Origin: Pinus tabuliformis
Taxonomy: Eukaryota > Streptophyta > Pinopsida > Pinales > Pinaceae
Direction: 5' to 3'
Assembly (NCBI GenBank): GCA_031772625.1
Contig: CM062815.1
Span: forward strand, 603,124,505 to 603,188,504
DNA length: 64,000 nucleotides
Below the pieces are notes generated by a model. That model was not told the DNA's origin. It ran no database searches and was given only the letters and a program-made list of their open reading frames with translations. This document shows positions 46,908-58,863 of this stretch, in pieces. Made by a program: the position numbers and the translations under genes. The stretch's first letter is position 1; the number at the start of each line of letters is the position of its first letter.

Positions 46908-49900
46908 TGTTGTAGTGAAAACTCAACCCCCTCCCATTTTTGACTTTTTTATTTCAAGTAATGGGAACCCTTTCCATACTTTTTTTTGGCTAAATCACCT
47001 TTTTAATATTTTCTTTTGGTTAAGTGTCCTACAATTTTTTCATTTTTGTTAGATTTCTATTTTGATTGTTTTATTGAGTTCGAATTTTCGCTAGCTTTCC
47101 ATCCGTACTTGTTTCACCTCATTTGGTTACACGATTTGCAAATAGTGCTCATCTTAAGTTCGATAATTTCCTCATTTGGTTACACGATTTGCAAATAGTG
47201 CTCATCTTAAGTTCGATAATTTTCACTGTCTGGGCTAAAAAATGTACAAAATGTACTTTATTTTAATTTTTGTAAATAAATTAGTAATTGATTGTAAATA
47301 TTAATTCCTAGTTAATTTTCACTAATTAATTCATTTTTCACTAACGGTCCTACAAAATTGTAGCAACCAAATTGTAAAACAATTAAAATTATGTGTTTTC
47401 AAGATCTCAGTGATTTATTCCAAATTTAAATAAAAGTTTCAAGATCCAAAATCCAGAAAATTTAAGTGGTTATAGTTTCGTAAATGTTAAACAAGACTCT
47501 TTAATATTAAGTAGCTATAGTTTATAACAAATAAGACCCTCTCCAGGTGGACTCCATTCCACTTCTCGTTACCTCAAAACCTCTCATGATATCAAAACTT
47601 CAATTTAATAGAACTCGCAATGGGGCTTATCTTAAATGATGGAATAAGTTGTTAATATGACCTCTCGATGTCTCATTCCATAAGACCTTGGAAGAAGTAA
47701 ATATCGTAACTCCAAACCTCCCCAATGTCATATATTTTTTCGATATTTTGATAGATACATTACTCATACCTCCGACGGGTTGATTACAAAATATTCGTTT
47801 CGTTACATGATTCATATCGGAGATCGACACTCTTCTGGTATCGGAGATGTTTAAATAGAACTTCCGATAAAATAAAGCCCCGATGGGCTTGTTATAAACT
47901 TCGTTGGAGTTTGACATTTTAAAATTCTTGTTAGTTCGCATAATATTTCATTTCCCGAGCCCTCTCCACGTTAGACCCTGGGATATCGTAAGTATTACAT
48001 TACACTCCAATAAAAACTTCCAATGCTTTTAAAAACTTGATGGCCCATTCATGTTGGTGATAAGAGCATAATATATGAATAACCACTTCATTTTTGTAAT
48101 ATTATTTAAATAATTTTAATATTATTACAACTTAAATGTAATTAACATATATTTTAATTAAATATAGTTCTATCTAATATTATTACAATTTATATATTTT
48201 AATTAAATTTGTTTTATATATAATTTTTTGTAAATAACTCAATTAATGTGTAAATTAATTAATATTAAAATTAATTAATTTGAAATTAATTTAATTAATT
48301 AATTTGAAAATGTAATTTAATAATTTTCTTAATTAAATGTAGTTACTATTAGAAATTTTAATTAAAATTTTTTATTTTTGGCCCATACAATATTTTTTCC
48401 AGAATTCTAGCAATTTTGACACTTCAACTTTGGAGGCTCATAAGTTGAGTTTTACTTGGCCAAATCAGACCTAAGATGATTAATTAGATAGATAAAATCA
48501 TGGAAAACATTTATGAAGTAGTTGCATGACTATATTTGGTCATTAAATAAGTCTAAAATTTAGTAGAAAATCAAGCTCCGAATTTATAACCAAAATTAAT
48601 TTTCTGAGTTTAACTTTTTGCATTTTCATTTGCTCATAGTTTTTGTTGAGTGCAGATCCATTCGAATATGTTCTCTTTGACCAATAAAATATTCACAAGG
48701 ATCAATGGAAAGCTCAAATTTTCTTTTATTTATTTATTTAATTAAATTTTATACTAGAGATGTTTTTGTTTTTCAGATTTTGTATTTTTTATTTTAAGTC
48801 AATTTTGATTGGTTTTTTGGTAGGAGAACAATTGAGGAGACGAGGAAAAGAAGATTTGAATAAATGGAATTGCTGAAAAAATAGAAGAAAAATAATTTTG
48901 ACCAATGAAAATTGTTGGAGCAGATTTGTTCTTCAACAACTCTCCTTTTTGGAATTGATTTCTGTAATTATAAATAGTGGTTTGCAGAATGGAGAAAGGG
49001 GGCTCCTCTCTTCTGCAATTTTGTAATTCCTAAAGCACTATTCTAATAGGGGTTTCATGTTGCAGGTAGAGAGGATCAATCTCAAATATGAGAATCATTG
49101 AGATTTGTCTTTTTTCAAATCTGGACTTTGTATTATAGGCAAAGATTACACTATTGTAATTTTTCCTTTTGATGACAGAGTGTTTAATTTGAAAGAGATT
49201 GTTGGAAGTGAGTTCAAAAAATAGAATAAGAGATCAGGTTTCATTAGTTTGTAATTTGAATACTTTTATTTAATTGTAAATTTCATTTATGTAATGATGG
49301 ATTTGTGTAAAATTTTCTCATGTTGTACATTCATGTTTAATATGAGGAAAAATGTCTTTTGAATTAGCTATCTAATTCATAGCACATATATATATTATTA
49401 ATTTGTCTTTGCTCAAATGTTTAAATCATATTTCTAAGTAACTATTTACTTAGAAATCTGTCATGAAAAGTCGATTTAATGACTATTGAAATTATGAAAA
49501 CTTTTTCTTGGTTTTGATAGTCAATTATTCATTTTTAAATGATTTGCAAACAGAACATGTTTTGTAATTATAATATCATATAGTAGAACTATTTCATTAG
49601 CCAGATATTCATCATAAACCAAGCATGTTAAAATCCCAATCATTTAATTTCTTTGATCTCGGTTGGGTTATATCTACATCTTCCTAATCGAGATAGGCTT
49701 AGGATTTTTTTCCTTATGCTTGCATTATAGGATCAGTTTGCATTTATATTAATCATTATATTTCTAGAAGTCCTCTTATCAAAGAGACAAAATTTAGTTG
49801 TGGCTTGGTTGAGCCCTAGATCGGCTTAAGGTTCACTTTCTTGCCTAAGCTCAGCAACAGGATTGATATGATGACTCTACTCTATTGTTAAGAAAAATGC

Positions 49901-50050
49901 ATACTTTAAGCCAGTAGAGATAGAGAAAAGGTAATTGGACCTAGTTTAACGAGTTGGAACCAACATTCCAAACGGAAAAGGAGCTGCTTTAAGTTCCTGA
50001 CTAGGTGATCTCCCTTATAAGGTTGAGAGAGACATTTCGAGCCTACAACA
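46908..50050 (+). repeat. 3' LTR of element C (3143 bp)
   Basis: TGTTGTAG to CTACAACA. It is the uninterrupted counterpart of the split 5' LTR, and so defines the insertion point of element D (GTTGAG at about 48648 followed by GCAGATCCATTC). Confidence 0.9.
47117..47222 (+). repeat. 53-bp tandem duplication in the C 3' LTR
   Basis: CCTCATTTGGTTACACGATT... is present twice with a 53-bp period. The 5' LTR has only one copy, so it arose after C inserted. Confidence 0.9.
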
Positions 50051-51943
50051 AGACCCTGGGTTAAATTTCATGTAATAAAAGCTAATAAAGTAAAATTAAG
50101 ACCATGGTCAATGGACACTTATTCCAAGTTGAATGTTAGGTAAAATATCCTAGTGGGTATCACATGATGTGTTTATGGCTAAAGGAAATTGACAAAGGTA
50201 ATGGAAAAGGAGTTGGAAAGGAAAAGAGTCATTAATTGGAATTTATTTTATAAAAATGAAGGAAATTGGGAGAAAATGAAGGTGAAATTTCACAAGTTGC
50301 ATGTGAGGAGGAAAATGAAGGAAAATAATGGAAAATGAAGAAATTAGAAGCCTCAATGATAAAAAGGATTCTTAGGATCGGTTCGCATCTTTTTGTTAGT
50401 TTAGTGTTATAAGTTGTCTCAAAGAGAAAAAAGCACCAAGAGGAAAAAAATGTAAAAAAGCAAGGAAATGAAAGGAAAGGAAAAGCAAGAAGGACAAGGA
50501 AACCAAAGGAAGGAAAGGATCTAGTAGCTTCAGCAGGAATACTTGCAGGTAATAGGATGCATGTATGACTTTCTACTTGGTTTTGACATGCATGGTAAGC
50601 ACATGTTGGTTTTTGACTCTTTGTTTTCATTGGCATGGATTTTTCCAATATTCGACAGTGGATTTTAGCCTAGCCTTTCCCTTTCCGAATGACCATGGTG
50701 TGATGGGATTTTTATCGGTTTGAGATTTGTATTTCTAGATGGTTTTGGAATTCGAGGTGACATGGTCTCAAGATAATTCACAAAGGCCTAGGAATCTCTT
50801 GATTGGTAATGACAGGATACACGGTAAAGCCTGAGTATGGAGACATGAAAATTCCTCAAGGATGATGAAGAAATTCTGAGGCATGCAAGCTCAGTTTGGT
50901 TTTGTGATCTCAACATTAGTTTAAGTGTGATTACGGTATGGAGAGGGTGTAGGTGGCTTAACCTATGGATTCCCTTGGTTGTCTTTGGATTGGTTTATCA
51001 CATGAGATCCCACATTCATGCTTTCAATATGGCACATGGGCGATTTTCTGAAAGAAATATATGGTTCAGAAAATCTATGGTCGAGTGGAATGTGGAAGTC
51101 CCCAACCCGGTTGGTAATTGTATATGGTTAATAAAAGCTAAGTTTCTCCTACTTTTGGTAAGAAAATGTACTGGTTATTATGTGGCTTTAATGGTCGTTG
51201 TCTTATGGTTATTTATCTGGTTATATGTTGGTTATAAGCATGGTTTTATGACAGATCTTAGTCATGGCTCTTTTCAAGTTTTCACTCATAATTGAATAAA
51301 TAATGAATGCAAGACCTAATTGATGTTATGACAACTAGTGTGAGAATGTAGAGACCATTCTTTTTAAACCTCAGGAAAGTTTTCAGTCCCTTATGTTCAG
51401 AATTTCATCCATGACCTATAGGTGGCTTATCTACCAAGTGTTTGAAAGAATGAAATCCCGATTAAGGATGGTCAAGTCAAGTCCTGGTTCCAATTTTTGG
51501 TTACAAGTATTACCTTCATGTCTTTTATGAGTTCTTGAAGTTTCATATTTTACTAGACAGAGGCTAAGCCCCAGTCCTGGAAAGTATCCTTAATTCTCAC
51601 AGTCAATAACACAACACTGGTAGAAAAAGACTACAGTTGCATTGATGCAGACCTATGGGAGCAATTGGGAACCCATAGTCACATGGAGGCCTTGGCAAGG
51701 GAGAAAATGGTGCTCTAGGTCAGGGAAAAGGTGAGTTGTCTCAGGGATTGAGCACCTAGAGGAGTTAGGTTACTCCTAGTGGGTCACGCGGCACCTTAGG
51801 GGAGTTAGTAAGGTCTAGTTGTGTCGACTCCATTTCCTTAAGGTCGTCTGGGGGGTTGAGTCATATCATAGTAACCTGTCATCTCATTTTTACCCCGAGT
51901 AAGCTAGTGAAAGTGTCTAAATGTGAGAGGAGAAAGTGTTAAA
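50051..51943 (+). repeat. 3' LTR of element B, main part
   Basis: Resumes as AGACCCTGGGTTAAATTTC after element C and ends GTGTTAAA, directly followed by the target duplication ATATT. Confidence 0.92.
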
Positions 51944-53511
51944 ATATTATAAATACTTTAGAATTTCCACAATATCCAACAAACGTACTTTTCTTCTCGT
52001 GGCTTCCATCTTGTTTCTTTTTTCCTCCGACGGATAGAAATATATGGGGCAACAAAAGATATGAAGATGGCCAAAATTAAGCTTGAGACCTGTGAATACT
52101 TCTTCAAGGGTCTTATTGTTTAATGCTTGATGATACACCATATTTTGAACATATACAACAACATTTTTTGCTTCTCCCTAAGGAACTTTGGTAACTTTTG
52201 ATCATGGAACATGGCAGGAGAAGATTCTATAATGGACTTATTCTTTCTTTCAACTACTCCATTTTTTTGAGATTATAGAGCACAAGTGTCTCTTTCTTGA
52301 TACCTTCCTTCTTGCAAAAATCGATGAACTCATTTGAAATGTATTCTCCATCATTATCATACCTGAAGATCTTAATTTTCTTCCATGTTTGATTTTTGAC
52401 CAAAGCTTTGAACTCCTTGAAAATTTTGAAGGCTTCATCCTTATGCTTCAAATAATATATCCAGGTCTTTCTTGACAAATCATCATTGAAGGTGCTGTAG
52501 TAGATATGGTCACTAATAGAAGGTATGGGCATCAGACCAAATATGTCATAATGAAGGAGTTGGAGGATGTCTTTTGTCTTTTTCTCGCTAGAGGGGAATG
52601 GTCCCCTTATCTTCTTTCCACTAGCACAACCTGGACGTACTGCACCATGTTGGACTTGAACATAGGGAATACCAGAGACAAATTTATTCAATTTCAGAAG
52701 AGCATCATAAGGTAGGTGGGCTAATCTTTGGTTCCATAGTTCACTTAGATGATTAGTATCTTGAACCAATGCTAGAAGAGGTCTACTAGTGACTCTATAG
52801 AGTTATTCAATTCTCGATCCCATGTAAATGTATCTCTCATAGGGGGATCCAATAGGCTAAGTAAGAACCTTTCCCTTGATGAAGGAAACCCTCATCCCTT
52901 TATTTTCCAAAGAAGACATTGATACCAAATTATTCTTCAATCTCGACACATACATCACATCATGGAGCAAAATGGATTCCCCGAAATCTAAATGAAATTT
53001 TACGGATCTAAAGCATTTAATGGGATGAGTGGAGTTGTCTACAAGAATAATTTTCAAATTTGACTCCCACTATCAATAATCAATGGCCCCAAGAAAGGAT
53101 GAGTGGCCCCACTATCAACCAACCAACTATCCCGCTAATCTGGAGGAGAGGAACTAGTGAAAGCAAAAATAAGAATATATTTAGATTGACTAGAAACATT
53201 ACTTTCATAACTGGAGTATCTTGACTTCTTTTGAGGACAATGATCTTCTTCATGACCACTTGGAGTATCTCTTCTTCTTCTTTCATCTCTTCCATTATGA
53301 TCACTCCTTGGTCATCTCTTCTTATTTGATCATTAAACTTGTTTTTGTTGCTTCTAGTGTTGTAGCATGGACCATTGTTCTTCTTGGGGTACTCTCGAGC
53401 ATAATGACCTTTCTTGTGACAATTGTAACATTCAATGTGTGATGATTCTATATTATTCCTTTTCTTTGGATTTTGAGGAGGAGGCTTCCTTGAATTTGAT
53501 GGACATCCTTT
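51944..53511 (-). mobile_element. Copia A, 5' half: gag end, protease, integrase
   Basis: Reading right to left on the minus strand: gag zinc knuckle (CYNCHKKGHYARE, near 53425), protease region with LLHDVMYVSRLKNNLVS (near 52930), the GAG-pre-integrase motif (LWNQRLAHLPYDAL), integrase core (DIFGLMPIPS, YDNDGEYISNEF) and the integrase C-terminal (KLNFGHLHIFCCPIYF). The left border is exactly at element B's target duplication; the reading order continues at 10934. The right border is the start of LTR F. Broken, several breaks. Confidence 0.9.
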
Positions 53512-54147
53512 TGTAATCCCCCCTAATAATAATAAAAATAAAAATAATAAATAAATAAAATAATAAAATAGAGTTCTAAATAAATATATATAAAAGTAAA
53601 CTATAAAAATACTTAGAATAAGTAAAGTTAACAAAATGTAAAAATGAATAAAATAAGAAAGAGTTAAATTAAGAGAAATATTAAATTAAGTAAAACTTAA
53701 ATAAAGAAATAAAAATTGGCATGTTGACACATGGAATGTGTGCATGTGGATCCCTTTCCGTTTTTTGGTCTATTTAATGGGTGATGAGGAATATGAGATT
53801 CATCCATTATTTCATTCATTCTCTCGAGAAAAAAGTGTTCTGAAACAAAGAATTCCCTACAGTAGTACATTGATTGAGGGCTCGGGGGTGGCTAGCTTTA
53901 GAAAGACTATGTGAAGTTGAGTCCACAATTGGGAGGAGAGTCATCCCCAAAAAATTTGTCATGTTTAGCAGAATTCAAATAGCATTCAACTCGAAAACCA
54001 CAAGTAAGGAATATCGTCAATACATGTAAGTAACGCCTACTCGTGTTTCTTGAAAATTCTATGTTAAATAGTTGAATAATTGGGTGTTGATTATTAATCA
54101 TATAAATTGATGTAATGATTTGTATATTTTAAATCATGGTTGTTACA
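53512..54147 (+). mobile_element. LTR F (636 bp) with adjoining primer-site-like sequence
   Basis: Starts TGTAATCCCCCC within the gag of Copia A and ends GGTTGTTACA, giving near-inverted ends. CGTATCATAGC (54151-54161) follows in primer-binding position and is related to the initiator-methionine tRNA site. No second LTR of this type is in the window, so F is a 5' LTR of a truncated element. The LTR is AT-rich at its start. Confidence 0.6.
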
Positions 54148-54549
54148 TATCGTATCATAGCTTAGGCACAACCCTTAGGGCCTATGGGCATTAAAACTTC
54201 GATTACCTCCATAATTTCTAATTATTGCTTCCGTAGGAGAATACTCCCTCAAGTTTTATTGTCCATCATCGGCTTCAAAATTCTTCAACTACTTAAAAAT
54301 TTCTATGTGACCTCTAGGTACAAGTTTTAAAGCATATATATATATATATATATATAGATAGATATAGATATAGATATAGATATAGATTGCCCTTGGAAAA
54401 TTTGTAATTTTATTCATATGACAAAATTACATGTTGTAGATGCTAAAAAAGCATATGCATATGGTTTGTTCCTGTTTTCACAGGAAACAAACAAAAAATA
54501 AAAAATATATCTACTATTCTTTTCTCCCTTTCTTTTTTTCCACCTTTCG
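54148..54549. other. Unassigned; remnant of F and AT microsatellite
   Basis: Non-coding. A TA run followed by GATATA repeats lies at about 54334-54387. I see no ORF2 of the neighbouring LINE here. Confidence 0.5.
54334..54387 (+). repeat. TA and AGATAT microsatellite
   Basis: About eleven TA units, then about five AGATAT units. Confidence 0.9.
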
Positions 54550-56227
54550 CTAACTTGCAGTGTTGGGAGTGGCCATTACAATGGAAAGTTGATTTTCACT
54601 TGTATGAATAGGAGAGTCTTTGTCAGAATCGGATCCTTCTGATCAATGAGTTTGCTTGATGCCGGTTATTTCCATTCCTGTTAGTTGAGTTTCTTGGTGC
54701 TGCAAAGGGTTATTGGGGTTGTTCTCCTCCTTCAGTGTGTTGTTCTGGACCTTTTGATCCTCCATTTCTACTTTGTATTCTATTGTTTCTGCTTCTTCCT
54801 CCAAGGGGGCTCTGTATTGCCATCCTTTTGGTTATTTCTGTTGCTTCTTGTTCCATTTGGGAGTTTGTTTTTCTTTAGGATAGGCACTATGGAGGTGTCC
54901 TGTTTGTAGACATCCACAACATCAGAAGGCTGTATTTTCGTAGTCTAGAGGTTGTGTCCACTGTGTATTATTGAAATTCAATGTTATGCTTTCTAGTAGT
55001 CCCTCACTGAGATCTACTTCAACGCATATCCTGGCAAAAGTAAATATCCCCCGTGTAAGTCTGTCCTCATCGATCTTTAGGAATTTTCCAAATGCATTCC
55101 CTATGGTGATTAAAACATTATGATGCCAGAAGGGTAATGGGAGGTTGTGCAGCCTAACCCAAATTAGCATTTTTTATACCACCATTTTGTTGGTGTCAAA
55201 TGATAGAAACCAAGGGGTCATAAACAGTCCTGCATTTCCCCAAAACCATGGTCCTATATTGAGGATATGTTCCCTTTCCTGTACTGTTCTGAATTTGACT
55301 ATAAAAAACCCTTTGGGGCATAAGTATATTTCACAGTCTGGTGACCAGGCATCATATATCCATTGATGCAAAACATCATATTTAGGCCAAAACCCATTAA
55401 ATCTACATATAACTGATTTGGAATAGAGATCTGTGTACAGGTCATTTACCTCAAGCATTGTGATGGTGAGAGAAGGATTCTCAAATTTTTGTTCTACTAT
55501 GTAGGGCCCTAGTAGCTCGGGTAGTGTTGCTGATTTGGTTTGTGATTTTTCCTTACCTTTGACTGCATCCTTAAAGGAGCCTGTGCTTTTTGAGCTGGTT
55601 CCAGCGCATCCACCTCACAAATGGAGGTTAATCATGATGGTCAAGTCTGTGGTGATGCCATAATTATGGAGTGTGAGGTTGTCCTGTAAACTGTGGCCTG
55701 AGTAGATCAGATTTTTCCAGCATGTTGGTATACCGAGGTGGTTCTGGATTTTATACCTTAGCTCCTGAATCCTCCTCCCCTTCCAGATCCTCTAGCAAAT
55801 AGTCTTGCCTTCCAGTGTTTTAATGAAAATTTGTATCGGATCCTCCTCCATAGAGTGTGGATTTGTATGAGGAGGGGCCCGATCTATTGCCCATGTGCCC
55901 AGAAATGATAGATCTGAGCATTTCGATGCTCTGTCTGGTTCTTTTTCTGCCAGATCCTATTCTCCTTGTGGCGGTAGGTCTGTGTAAGGAACACCCAAAC
56001 AAGTGCCCCATACCTTCTCCTGCACTGTCGTGATTGTCATAGAGGGTTTCCCTTTCCCTATTATCAAGGTCTGCTAGCCAATGGTCAATAGAGTAGATTG
56101 GTCTATAGACAACCAGATTTGGCTAGTGTATGAGTTGAACTGCCTTCTGCCTGACCACATCGACTTTCCCATGGCCTGATCTATAAGGAGCACCACGATT
56201 TAGGTGGGGTAGGTCCTCTGTGGCCAT
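54550..56227 (-). pseudogene. LINE ORF1 with ubiquitin-like domain, DUF4283 and zinc knuckle
   Basis: Minus-strand ORF1 of an L1-type LINE, degraded. From an ATG at 56227 (MATEDLPHLNRGAP) there is a variable N-terminal part of about 130 residues with one stop. A frame change lies near 55830. From there one frame runs to a stop at 54552-54550. It first gives a ubiquitin-like domain (55837-55610, with QIFIKTLEGKT, KIQNHLGIP, LIYSGHSLQDNLTLHNYGI and a GG at its end), exactly 76 positions long like ubiquitin, with two internal stops. A linker and DUF4283 (55458-54925, with FWPKYDVLHQWIYDAW and GPWFWGN) follow, then a C-x2-C-x4-H knuckle (CGCLQTGH, near 54890) and an acidic tail. ORF2 (endonuclease, RT) is absent. 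DUF4283 plus CCHC is the usual ORF1 of plant L1 elements. A domesticated host gene is a less likely alternative. Confidence 0.75.
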
Positions 56228-56429
56228 TGTGGAGGTCATTCTGCCACTGGGGTTTCATACCCTAATTTCTGGTACCAGCAAGCGATTGCCTACATTCTTG
56301 CATGGTTGTGCACAACTGTTGTTTTTACCCCCTTGTTGCCTAGATCCGTGGGCTAGGAAACGTCCTCGGCCGACTCTATTGAAAAAAATGCTATACCGGA
56401 GCTAGCACATAACAAGATAAGTGATCTTT

Positions 56430-57000
56430 GTAAGGTTTTCTTTGGAGTAGGCATGGGGGCTTCACTCACTGAACCTCTGACATAGCACGTGCATTCATGG
56501 CATACTAAACAATACCCTTAATTTGACTACATATTAGAAAATACCTCTAAAAATCACATTATTTAACCCCCTACCAATATAAATCCAATACACCTTCCCA
56601 ATTTAAAAAACCCCTATTTTCACTAAATATTGTATGTATCCATTTTTTTGTTCACATTTTTTATACCCTTTTATTTTTATATCCTTTGTATAGTGACATG
56701 ATGCCTCTCTTATGACCCCACATGCATTCTACAATGCACCTTTCTTCTTTTGATATACATTGTAAATGCATATTAGTTTCACCTTTCTTCTTTTGATATA
56801 CATTGTAAATGCATATTAGTTCTCCCACAATGCAATTACTTAACCCACACTCAAGCACATCTAACTATGATTTGTGACATTTAACGGTCTAAGACACACA
56901 AAGATCAACCGTGTTTTAGGAATATTGATTATGTGCATGTATATAAAATAACATATAAATTGATCTATATGATGATGTGATGCAGGAGCATCTGACCCCC
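56430..57000. other. Unassigned AT-rich stretch
   Basis: No gene seen. It includes a 43-bp tandem duplication at 56737-56822. Confidence 0.5.
56737..56822 (+). repeat. 43-bp perfect tandem duplication
   Basis: CACCTTTCTTCTTTTGATAT... ending GCATATTAGTTT/C occurs twice back to back (56737-56779, 56780-56822). Confidence 0.93.
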
Positions 57001-57420
57001 CTTAATCAAAATGCAAATTTTGAAGCGGAGCAAGGAGGACGTGGACCATCGGAGCAAAACAGGGGACAAATTTCTGTTAAAATAGAGCTAGTTTGATGGA
57101 CTTAATTAAATGTAATCTGCCATATGTATGCATATAGAGAGATTAGTTGAGAGATTTGAGGAAAGGATGTGATCAGATCCTTCACAGTGATCTGATCCAA
57201 TGTTCCCTTATATATATATATATATGATGAACCTGCGTGTTCGATAAGAGACAAGATAGACAGTAATAGATAGAGAGTTGTAAGCCAAGTGAGCAAAATG
57301 TAATCGATTGGGAACTTGTTTCTAAGGCTGAAATGCCTTAGCATGTAATTGTTCTGTATAATATAAAAGTGTGTTCAGTGTTGAATTTGCGTGTCTGTGT
57401 ATTATGTCCTTTTTAGTTCT
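57001..57420 (+). other. LTR-like stretch, ends not resolved
   Basis: Sequence around 57180-57410 (TA-rich box, then a region ending in GTGTCTGTGTATTATGTCC) looks like the promoter and R/U5 part of an LTR. No direct repeat or primer site was found in the window. Low confidence. Confidence 0.25.
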
Positions 57421-57424
57421 GTTG

Positions 57425-57445
57425 TATATATATATATATATATAT

Positions 57446-57525
<80 letters not shown>
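57425..57525. repeat. TA dinucleotide microsatellite
   Basis: About 100 bp of TA with two interruptions. The minus-strand open frame rich in I and Y here is its by-product. Confidence 0.97.
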
Positions 57526-57528
<3 letters not shown>

Positions 57529-57539
57529 TTGATGGCTTA

Positions 57540-58260
57540 AATCCCATTTGTAAGTGTGTTGATCGACCATCGATCACTGTAGGATCGATGGCGATCCAAA
57601 GATGTCGAGTTGATTGTGATATGGGCATCGTAACAAAGTATGGTAGGAACCCTGGATGAGGCGTAAATCCATCAAAAGCAAGTGAAATCAAGTTAAGGAG
57701 GAATGGCGGAGGAAATGGATGTCGACCGTCCGATCAATAGAACAACAGATCGATGGTCATCGAGAGGCTTAGATGCAGGGGCGTTAAGTAGCGAAAGCGG
57801 TTTTCAAAGGTGGTAAGTGGATTATCAGGCGGCCTCAAAACCATGGGTGGTATTTCAGAGGACGGACCCGATGACATTATGAACCAAATCGAAATCCAAT
57901 TGAAGTCTGGAGGAGATCGGACCATCCGTTGCAAGGGAGATCGGACGGATATCGGGTCGGAACAAGCGCAGAGGTTAATTTGAAAATCGGACCCAATGGG
58001 GTTTTATACAGTGGGGTTAAATCTTCGTTGAGATCCGACAATCTTGACCGTCCATCGGTTGACTGATCGAACGATGATCGCACTCGAACTTACGCACCGG
58101 TTAATGGCCCAAGCGGACCCGATGGATTATGGACTGGGGTTTATTTTTCTTTGGTGTTTGGTCTTGTGTGTTCAAAGGAGGACCGACGTTGATTGGTCGA
58201 GTTACATGTATTTCGTTGTTGGTTGATTGGCCGGGTTTAAAGGCTTAAGGGCTCAATAAC
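57540..58260. other. CpG-rich non-coding block
   Basis: Visibly richer in CG dinucleotides than its neighbours, with recurring ATCGGAC, GGACCCGATG and GATCGA words. Small open frames only, none with a recognisable domain. It may be the inside of a recently inserted element or an unmethylated stretch; I cannot decide. Confidence 0.45.
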
Positions 58261-58530
58261 ACACAATCTCCACACTCTCCTGTGAACAAGGGAATTACAT
58301 GGTCTCCAACCTTAATATCTATCACGCTTTCTCCCATGCTCTCTACTATCCTGCAATCATAAATTGTATGCTCTTATTTCATAATTTGTTCAAAAAACAT
58401 ATAATCAGACTCATATTAACTGTAACTAACAAAGGTTTACCCAGCACCCTCATGTCCAAGTATGCGAGGAAAAGTTTGCATGTTTTCATCCTGCAGACAT
58501 ACATAAGTTGTTTGAAGTAAAACAATTATG
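58261..58530. other. Unassigned
   Basis: No gene or repeat recognised; could be 3' flank or intron of the host-gene remnants to the right. Confidence 0.4.
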
Positions 58531-58539
58531 GCCAGTAAT

Positions 58540-58765
58540 GAGTACCAATAACAAGCATAACAAGCTCCACAACCTTCAGGGAAAATATATAGCATAACAA
58601 GCTTGAAACCGCATTACTGATTATCCCACCATTCCAAAATGTAATTTCAGTATGACAGAGGGATGTGTGGGTGATTTTGATATGGACTTCCATATCCTGT
58701 GGTGGATCTACTTGAATTTCTTCAATAACCAATGGCTGCTTAGCTTCCATGCTACTGCAGCTGCT
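58540..58765 (-). pseudogene. Alcohol-dehydrogenase-like pseudogene fragment
   Basis: The minus strand encodes an N-terminal piece of a plant zinc-dependent alcohol dehydrogenase: (A)AVAW then [24 protein letters not shown] and [11 protein letters not shown]. The cysteine in TSLCHT is the first catalytic zinc ligand of the family. A one-base deletion separates AAVAW from EAKQPL. About 35 bp later CGACYAC (58551-58571) matches the C-x2-C-x2-C spacing of the structural zinc lobe, but the roughly 40 residues expected in between (the GHE region) are missing. An AG just before the first piece could be a splice acceptor. So this is a broken host gene copy. The EEIQVDPPQ wording is closest to the plant ADH-like subfamily; subfamily assignment is tentative. 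Confidence 0.6.
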
Positions 58766-58863
58766 TATCAGGTCACAATGCATCTCTTAATGTTGTCAAT
58801 TCTGAACTGAAACCTCTAGGAATAGAATCTAACTACATAATTTATGCATATGAAAAACTATAC

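Larger units (their letters stand above)
17526..50050 (+). mobile_element. Element C: gag-only LTR element with 3-kb LTRs
   Basis: C has an 8-bp perfect inverted end (TGTTGTAG at 17526 and 46908; CTACAACA ending at 50050, with one change at 41334). The 5' LTR is 17526-19514 plus 39926-41334, split by element D; the 3' LTR is 46908-50050. Own length is about 12.1 kb. The interior is AT-rich and holds only a gag remnant and an N/S-rich ORF; no pol is seen. The flanks CAGCC and AGACC are an imperfect target duplication inside B's 3' LTR. LTR divergence is roughly 10-12% by eye. Broken, many breaks in gag. Confidence 0.87.
10935..51943 (+). mobile_element. Element B: large non-coding LTR element with nested insertions
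   Basis: B is bounded by direct repeats (5' LTR 10935-12807; 3' LTR 17516-17525 plus 50051-51943) and by a perfect 5-bp target duplication ATATT (10930-10934 and 51944-51948). After removing nested C its own length is about 8.5 kb. The interior (12808-17515) has a primer-binding site and a purine tract but no recognisable gag or pol; it is mostly tandem repeats. This fits a large retrotransposon derivative (LARD), mobilised by enzymes from elsewhere. LTRs differ by roughly 10-15% by eye, so it is old. It is inserted in the integrase C-terminal region of Copia A. Confidence 0.9.

Noticed and set aside
57413-57691. Minus-strand frame with a long IYIYIY stretch
   Set aside because: By-product of the TA microsatellite.
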